From the NCBI GenBank assembly GCA_024277285.1, contig JAJRVM010000344.1, positions 1 to 11,420 on the forward strand: DNA of 11,420 nt, read 5' to 3'. This DNA comes from Planctomycetota bacterium. GTDB lineage: Bacteria > Planctomycetota > Planctomycetia > Pirellulales > Pirellulaceae. Under the pieces are notes generated by a model that worked only from the letters and a program-made list of their open reading frames with translations, was not told the DNA's origin and did no database searches. Positions 6,769-11,420 of this stretch are shown here, piece after piece; within the stretch, counting starts at the first letter, position 1, and the number at the start of each line of letters is the position of its first letter. Made by a program: the position numbers and the translations under genes.

Positions 6769-8793
6769 GTGATATTCGCATTGTCGCGAAACCATGGGAA
6801 AAGATACCGCAGGTGGGCCGCAGTCGTCGCCTGCGCCACCCTTCTTGGCTCGTCAGACGGTACGACACCTGCACAAGAATCCGACCGCGCACGCACGACC
6901 AACACCAAGTCTCCCGAAGTGTCTCAGGTGAGCGACGCGCGATCGGACTCACTCGACTTTTCAACGGAGGTTCCCGATTCGAACGATTCACGCGCGATCG
7001 GCAGCGTTCCCCCGCAAGGAACACTCGATGAGGGCGATGGCTCCATCACCGTATCACGGACAGGCACGGTCGAAATGCACGTGGCCAACCTCCCGCTCTC
7101 TGACGTGTTGGAAGCCCTTTCGATCCAGGGGCACCGCAACATCGTCGCCACACCGAGCGTCACCGGCACGGTCACGGCCCATCTCTACAACGTGACCTTC
7201 ACGGAAGCGCTCACAGCGGTCCTCACGAGCAACGGTGCCGGTTTTCGAGAAAAAGACGGCTTCATCTACGTCTATACTAATGCAGAGCTCGCAAACTTGC
7301 TCGACGCAGAAACGCCGATCGTCACCCGTGTGTTCACGCTATCATTTTGCTCTTCGACCGACGCGCTGGCCGTCGTCACGCCGATGCTCAGCCGGAAAGG
7401 AAGCGTCATTGCGGCACCGGAGGCGGTACGGGGATTGAGCATCGGTTATTCCGCCACAAGCGGCTCCGGCTCATCCTCCAGCTCAAGCAGCTCCGGCTCA
7501 TCTTCCTATTCAAGCGGCACCGGTTCGTCTTCCGACACAAGCGGCACCGACCTGGCTCAAGCGGACTACCTGGCCGTAAGGGACTATCCTGACGTACTCG
7601 AGCAGGTCGAAACGATGCTGCGCACACTGGATGTACCGCCCACTCAGGTCTTGGTCGAGGCAACCATACTGGCCGTATCCCTGAATGAAGACAACGCACT
7701 CGGCGTGGACTTCACCGTGGTAGGCGGTGTCGATCTGGAACTGCTGGGGGCCATGTCAAACGCGGTCACCAGCCTCAGCTTGGGAGACCTTCCGACCAAC
7801 CGCTTTGAACAGTTCAACTCCAACTTCAGCACGAACCTCAGCGCCAACGTACCCACCGGCGGGTTGACTTTTGGCGTGATCAAAGACCAAGTCGGTGTGT
7901 TTGTTCGTGCGTTGGAGGCCATCACGGACACCGTGGTGCTGGCCAACCCCAAGGTTCTCGCACTCAACCGGCAACGCGCACAAGTCATCATTGGGCGTCG
8001 TGACGGTTTCCTCACTACCACCCTCACCGAGACACAGGCCATTCAAAACGTCGAGTATCTGGAGACGGGTACGCAGTTGGTCTTTCGACCGTTCATCGGA
8101 AAGAACGGGTTGGTGCGCATGGAACTGTATCCCAAAGATAGCGTGGGCAGCGTCATCAACGGGCTGCCGTCAGAGCAAACGACTGAAGTCACGACCGACG
8201 TCATCATTCGGGATGGACAAACGATTCTCATCGGTGGACTCTTTCGCGAGGTCACCTCCGACACACGCAGCCAGATCCCCTATCTGGGAAATGTGCCGCT
8301 CATCGGACCGCTCTTTCAAGGTCGACGTGACGAAACTGTTCGCCAGGAAGTCATCATCCTCCTCACCGTTCACATTATCAAAGATCAAGACGAGTACGCG
8401 CGCGAGAGCGAGCAGTCACGTCAAGACCTGGAAAGATTACGCGTCGGCATCCGCCGCAATATGATGTGGCATGGTCGAGAACGACTGGCGCAGGCGCACT
8501 TCCAAAAATCGCTTGAACACACATCGCAAGGGGACACGGATAAAGCGCTGTGGGATATCCGGATGGCGCTGCACAACAACCCCCGTCTATTACCAGCCAT
8601 CGAGCTACGTGAGAAACTGCTCGGCACCAGGCAGTGGGACACCGATGGGTCGATCGCCCGCGATTTTATCCACCAACTGATTAGGAACGAACAGGGAGTT
8701 TCCGGTAGCGCGTTTGACAGACCCCTACCTCAGCCACCCACAACGACGGCCGAAAACGAGCCCGAACCGGGGGAAGCAGATGATACACCCTAG
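6769..8793 (+). CDS. Outer-membrane secretin (PilQ/GspD family) with C-terminal extension
   Basis: The 674-residue protein starts at a GTG placed eight bases after GAGGAG. A basic leader and hydrophobic core (16-30) form a signal peptide. A disordered region (about 35-95) follows, then an STN/N0-like domain (101-170, VEMHVANLPLSDVLEAL). Next is an N1-like domain (about 187-292) broken by a Ser/Gly-rich insert at 230-260 encoded by a tandem DNA repeat. The secretin core is at about 293-540, with LVEATILAVSLNEDNALGVD, LANPKVLALN and the signature IPYLGNVPLIGPLFQ (503-517). Residues 541-674 extend beyond the usual end, with a helical TPR-like part (575-617) and a Pro/Glu-rich tail. Fewer N-terminal ring domains are present than in classical GspD. 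It forms the outer-membrane channel for the pseudopilus. The stop overlaps the lipoprotein gene by 14 bases. Confidence 0.93.
   Translation: MIFALSRNHGKRYRRWAAVVACATLLGSSDGTTPAQESDRARTTNTKSPEVSQVSDARSDSLDFSTEVPDSNDSRAIGSVPPQGTLDEGDGSITVSRTGTVEMHVANLPLSDVLEALSIQGHRNIVATPSVTGTVTAHLYNVTFTEALTAVLTSNGAGFREKDGFIYVYTNAELANLLDAETPIVTRVFTLSFCSSTDALAVVTPMLSRKGSVIAAPEAVRGLSIGYSATSGSGSSSSSSSSGSSSYSSGTGSSSDTSGTDLAQADYLAVRDYPDVLEQVETMLRTLDVPPTQVLVEATILAVSLNEDNALGVDFTVVGGVDLELLGAMSNAVTSLSLGDLPTNRFEQFNSNFSTNLSANVPTGGLTFGVIKDQVGVFVRALEAITDTVVLANPKVLALNRQRAQVIIGRRDGFLTTTLTETQAIQNVEYLETGTQLVFRPFIGKNGLVRMELYPKDSVGSVINGLPSEQTTEVTTDVIIRDGQTILIGGLFREVTSDTRSQIPYLGNVPLIGPLFQGRRDETVRQEVIILLTVHIIKDQDEYARESEQSRQDLERLRVGIRRNMMWHGRERLAQAHFQKSLEHTSQGDTDKALWDIRMALHNNPRLLPAIELREKLLGTRQWDTDGSIARDFIHQLIRNEQGVSGSAFDRPLPQPPTTTAENEPEPGEADDTP
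7457..7552 (+). repeat. 27-bp in-frame tandem repeat, about 3.5 copies, inside the secretin gene
   Basis: Copies begin with CAAGC at 7457, 7484, 7511 and 7538, an exact 27-base period. The fourth copy runs out after about 15 bases. The copies keep CAAGC-GC-CCGG--C-TC and vary mostly by single bases. Each unit encodes nine residues: SGSGSSSSS, SSSGSSSYS, SGTGSSSDT, then SGTD. The repeat makes the Ser/Gly-rich loop within the N1-like domain. Confidence 0.85.
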
Positions 8794-10102
8794 ACTGTCA
8801 CTAAACGATCGGCGCAGTGGGCACCTATCATGGCTGGGTATCGGCGGGCTCGTAAGCTTCCTGGGCTGCCTTCCGCTCTCCGGCTGCGCGACCTTGTTCA
8901 GTCATCACCGAGAGTTCAAGCAGCAGGCCGGTCTGGCACAAAGCCGGGTCAAATACGAGTTGGCGCGGCAACAGTTCCTCAGCGGCCGGACAGAGATGGC
9001 CATAGAAACCGTCACCGAGGCGATACGGACCAACCCAACATCGACCGATCAGCTTCTCTTGCTGGCCCAGTGCAATATCGAGCTTGGACAGTTCGTATCC
9101 GCCAGAGAAGCCGCACAAACGGCCAAGGTCTGCGATCCCGACTCGGCCGAAGTGGATTACACGCTTGGCGTGATCGCGGAACGCACGAACAATCTGGAAC
9201 GCGCCTTGGATTACTATCGCCGTGCCAGAACCCATCGCAGGAGCAGCGTGGACTATGTCGTGGCGGAAGCTGAATGCCTCACCGCCATGGGGCGATCGTC
9301 ACAAGCGATTGCTTTGATCACCGACCAGATCGGCCGCTTCGACTCCGACGGTACGCTCGAGATGCTGCTCGCACAGATTCATCTTCTGGTCGGAGACCAA
9401 GACGCCGCATTGCGAGAATACGGTTTCGCACTCGAAAGAAGTGCATGCAACGCCCAACGGCTACGGGATACGGTCGGCTGCGCGTTACTCATCGAAGAAT
9501 ACGGTAAACTACTATCGGATAAAGGGCGATACGGACAGGCGATCGCTCTCTTGGGGCCCTACTCGGAATCGCACGACGACGCGCCAACCTCCGTAGTCTT
9601 CGCACTGGCGACCGCCTATCTGGAAACAGGACAGTTACCAGCCGCACAACGATTGCTTCTATCTCAAACGAAACGCCATCCGGACAACGCAACGTGCTGG
9701 CTGTTACTCGCACGGGCCTCCATCACGGCCAACGACTGGACCACCGCGAGAAGATGCGCAGACGCGCTGCAACGTGTGGCTCCGGACAGCAGCCGGACGC
9801 ATCTCATACGGGGCTTTGTATGTTGGAAACAAAACGACCTGGAAGAAGCCGTCGATTCGCTCCGGCAGTCGCTGACCATCGACCCCAACGACACCGAGGC
9901 TCATTGCCTGATCGGACAAGTTCTCGAAAGCCTCGGCGGAGATCTCAGCGAAGCCCGGTCACATTATGAGCGAGCCTCTGAGCTTGACCCACAGTATGCC
10001 TGCGCCAGGCGCGTGCCGTCACCGCAGCTCGACCTCCTCACGCCATCGGATGCCCCGATCGGCGCGCGGGGAGGTGCGACTACGAAAGCGAGGCTGCCGT
10101 GA
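8780..10102 (+). CDS. TPR-repeat lipoprotein, candidate pilotin/secretin-assembly factor
   Basis: I place the start at the ATG at 8780, overlapping the secretin stop by 14 bases, with GGGGGAAG just upstream. A GTG at 8714 would add 22 hydrophilic residues before the signal peptide and lies inside the secretin gene. The result is 440 residues. Residues 15-36 are a lipoprotein signal with a hydrophobic core and lipobox LSGC, so Cys36 would be acylated. From about 55 to 415 there are eight or more TPR-like helix pairs, for example ARQQFLSGRTEMAIETVTEAIRTNP read in two halves, TLGVIAERTNNLERALDYYRRA and GFVCWKQNDLEEAVDSLRQS. The tail is Pro-rich. Small TPR lipoproteins (PilF/PilW) are known pilotins for PilQ. 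This one is much larger, but its place right after the secretin fits that role or peptidoglycan-side scaffolding. Confidence 0.82.
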   Translation: MIHPRLSLNDRRSGHLSWLGIGGLVSFLGCLPLSGCATLFSHHREFKQQAGLAQSRVKYELARQQFLSGRTEMAIETVTEAIRTNPTSTDQLLLLAQCNIELGQFVSAREAAQTAKVCDPDSAEVDYTLGVIAERTNNLERALDYYRRARTHRRSSVDYVVAEAECLTAMGRSSQAIALITDQIGRFDSDGTLEMLLAQIHLLVGDQDAALREYGFALERSACNAQRLRDTVGCALLIEEYGKLLSDKGRYGQAIALLGPYSESHDDAPTSVVFALATAYLETGQLPAAQRLLLSQTKRHPDNATCWLLLARASITANDWTTARRCADALQRVAPDSSRTHLIRGFVCWKQNDLEEAVDSLRQSLTIDPNDTEAHCLIGQVLESLGGDLSEARSHYERASELDPQYACARRVPSPQLDLLTPSDAPIGARGGATTKARLP

Positions 10103-10434
10103 GCGTCACCACAAAAAACGAGGGAGGCGTGTGCGTATTGAAGGTCATCGCCGAATTCACTGGTCACAATGTGGAGAAGTTCAGAGAGTTTGCAAGGCAG
10201 CGTCTCGCGGATGATGTCCGAGATTTCGTGGTAGACATGAGCGAGACCACATCCATCGACAGCGAAGGTCTGGAAGCCCTGACCTGGCTGAGGCGAGAGA
10301 GCGAAGATGAGCTTGGTATGGTCAAGCTGTGCCGGGTCCCCGATACCATCAAGGAGATTCTCGTCATCACACGGCTGAGTCACCAATTCGAACAGACCGA
10401 CCGCATCGATCAAGCCCTGGCCAGTTTTTCCTAG
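10099..10434 (+). CDS. STAS-domain protein (anti-sigma-factor-antagonist-like)
   Basis: The 111-residue protein starts at the GTG that overlaps the TPR lipoprotein stop (GTGA), with GAGG five bases upstream. It is essentially one STAS domain. A strand-rich start (GGVCVLKVIAEF) leads to DDVRDFVVDMSETTSIDSEGLEALTWL, read in parts, where the IDSEGL loop (residues 53-58) matches the D-S-x-G loop of SpoIIAA/RsbV-type proteins. Ser55 occupies the phosphorylated position of those proteins. KLCRVPDTIKEILVITRL is the following helix-strand region. SpoIIAA/RsbV proteins bind an anti-sigma kinase and are released or blocked by phosphorylation of this Ser. No kinase, phosphatase or sigma gene is seen in the window. 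Its position between the lipoprotein and the traffic ATPase suggests control of the secretion machine rather than a generic sigma switch, but that is inference. Confidence 0.85.
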   Translation: MSVTTKNEGGVCVLKVIAEFTGHNVEKFREFARQRLADDVRDFVVDMSETTSIDSEGLEALTWLRRESEDELGMVKLCRVPDTIKEILVITRLSHQFEQTDRIDQALASFS

Positions 10435-10445
10435 AGTGAACGCCT

Positions 10446-11420
10446 ATGTCGGAAGCCGTCACAACCAAACGTGCAAGGCCACTCGGCGACATTCTTGTCG
10501 AGCGTAAGCTCATTACGCACGAGCAAATCGAAAAAGTGCTCGAAGAACAGAAACGCAGCCCCACACGCCGACTCTTTGGTGAAATTGTAGTAGACCTCGG
10601 TTTCTGTAATTCCGCCCAGATCGCCGAAGCACTCGCAGAATCCTATGACGTGCCGTTTGCGTATATTTACCCGGGTCTCGTCGACCCCAAAATACTTGGA
10701 ACGCTACCACACGAGTTCATGCAGAACCACACCGTGCTACCGTTGTTTAAGGTAGACGATGTGCTCACCGTGGCCGTCACGGAACCGGCCAACTTGTTCC
10801 TCGTGGAAGAGATGGCCCAGCTCGCCGGCTGCGCCGTCCAAATCGTAGCGGCTCTAAAAACCGACATCGAATCTGCCCTGGAAGCGTTGGAGCCGGCGTC
10901 CGATGCGCTCGACCTAGCAGCCATGCTCGAACAACAGAGCGGCGATGGCGATCTCTCCAGCCATGCCGGGTATATGGATTCGGTCAACATGGATTCGCTG
11001 GACGACAAGGCCCCCGTCGTCCAACTCGTCAACCACCTGATCGTAGCAGCCGTGAGGGACGGTGCCAGCGACATCCACATCGAACCGGACGATCAAGTAC
11101 TGCGCGTCCGGTTTCGCATTGACGGCACGTTGGTCGAGAAGCTCCACCCCCCCTACCAGATGCACGCGGCCATCGTATCGCGTATCAAAATCATGGCCAA
11201 CCTGGATATCGCCGAACGCCGACTTCCTCAGGACGGTGCCATCAGCGTCATGATCAAAAAAAACCGCGTCGACCTGCGCGTCTCTACACTCCCGAACAAA
11301 TTCGGAGAGAAAGTCGTCATTCGAGTGATTGATACGCGTAACACCCTGGTCAGTCTTGCGCATCTAGGCATGGCACCATCTGTGTATGAAGCCTTCGCCG
11401 CAGAAGTAAAAAAACCGCAC
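10446..11420 (+). CDS. GspE/PilB-type traffic ATPase, N-terminal part; 3' end outside window
   Basis: The frame is open from the ATG at 10446 to the last base, giving 325 residues. A GAGTGA lies about six bases upstream of the ATG. Residues 10-73 form an MshEN/T2SSE_N-type module made of two related halves, RPLGDILVERKLITHEQIEK--LEEQ and LFGEIVVDLGFCNSAQIAEALAES. The domain continues to about 148, and a Ser/Asp-rich linker follows (about 150-188). The start of the ATPase is next, with PVVQLVNHLI, GASDIHIEP (206-214), RFRIDG and the RRLPQDG motif (258-264). The window ends just before the expected Walker A loop, so catalytic residues cannot be checked. These hexameric cytoplasmic motors drive pseudopilus or pilus assembly. 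Whether it is closer to GspE or PilB cannot be settled from this part. Confidence 0.92.
   Translation, partial: MSEAVTTKRARPLGDILVERKLITHEQIEKVLEEQKRSPTRRLFGEIVVDLGFCNSAQIAEALAESYDVPFAYIYPGLVDPKILGTLPHEFMQNHTVLPLFKVDDVLTVAVTEPANLFLVEEMAQLAGCAVQIVAALKTDIESALEALEPASDALDLAAMLEQQSGDGDLSSHAGYMDSVNMDSLDDKAPVVQLVNHLIVAAVRDGASDIHIEPDDQVLRVRFRIDGTLVEKLHPPYQMHAAIVSRIKIMANLDIAERRLPQDGAISVMIKKNRVDLRVSTLPNKFGEKVVIRVIDTRNTLVSLAHLGMAPSVYEAFAAEVKKPH

Noticed and set aside
7457..7552. Regular 27-bp spacing considered as a CRISPR-like array
   Set aside because: There are no unique spacers; the units are contiguous, in frame, and inside a secretin gene.
7406..7699. Minus-strand Arg/Cys-rich open frame opposite the secretin repeat
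   Set aside because: Its apparent repeats are the reverse complement of the Ser/Gly-coding 27-bp units.
11256..11263. Run of eight A bases in the GspE-like gene as a programmed slippage site
   Set aside because: The run encodes part of Ile-Lys-Lys-Asn in a normal family context, and the frame continues with conserved sequence. Nothing suggests a frameshift product.
1..11420. Search by eye for tRNA, rRNA, insertion-sequence ends or transposase genes
   Set aside because: None was seen. All large frames belong to the symporter, Kelch or secretion genes.

Overview
The window (11,420 bp, moderately GC-rich) looks like chromosomal DNA from a planctomycete, possibly of the Phycisphaerae type. I infer this from several signs: a prepilin whose cleavage site has Ala rather than Gly before FTLVE, a Kelch-type exported protein with an IP--SEWG (IPTL-CTERM-like) C-terminal sorting signal, frequent GTG starts, and a PilM/PilN/PilO set joined to a GspC/GspD/GspE-like set. 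No database search was possible, so the lineage is an inference.

Left part. Bases 1-1341 are the 3' portion of a sodium:solute symporter (SSS family) whose start lies outside the window. Converging on it from the minus strand (1445-2668) is a secreted Kelch beta-propeller protein with a signal peptide and a C-terminal membrane-anchoring sorting tail. The divergent spacer 2669-3097 separates it from the next gene. It holds a possible minus-strand promoter and a striking 22-bp imperfect palindrome just upstream of the pilin gene.

Middle and right part. A type IV prepilin/GspG-like pseudopilin gene (3098-3538) is followed by a strong intrinsic terminator (3596-3629). After a roughly 300-base leader with further hairpins and tiny ORFs, a tightly packed co-oriented operon begins: pilM-like actin-fold ATPase (3876-4970), pilN-like (4967-5584), pilO-like (5590-6156), a PilP/GspC-like clamp protein (6153-6710), a PilQ/GspD secretin (6769-8793), a TPR lipoprotein (8780-10102), a single-domain STAS protein (10099-10434) and the N-terminal 325 residues of a PilB/GspE traffic ATPase (10446 to the window end, cut just before the expected Walker A motif). 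Four of the junctions are 4- to 14-base overlaps, which implies translational coupling.

How the genes work together. The operon encodes a type II secretion/type IV pilus-like machine. PilM, PilN, PilO and the GspC-like protein would form the inner-membrane alignment complex, the secretin the outer-membrane pore, the TPR lipoprotein a candidate pilotin or assembly factor, and the GspE-like ATPase the motor that assembles the upstream pseudopilin. The unusual part is an anti-sigma-factor-antagonist-like STAS protein coupled between the lipoprotein and the motor, together with a secretin that has both a 27-bp-repeat-encoded serine-rich insert and a long C-terminal helical/TPR-like extension. These are the best candidates for undescribed biology here.
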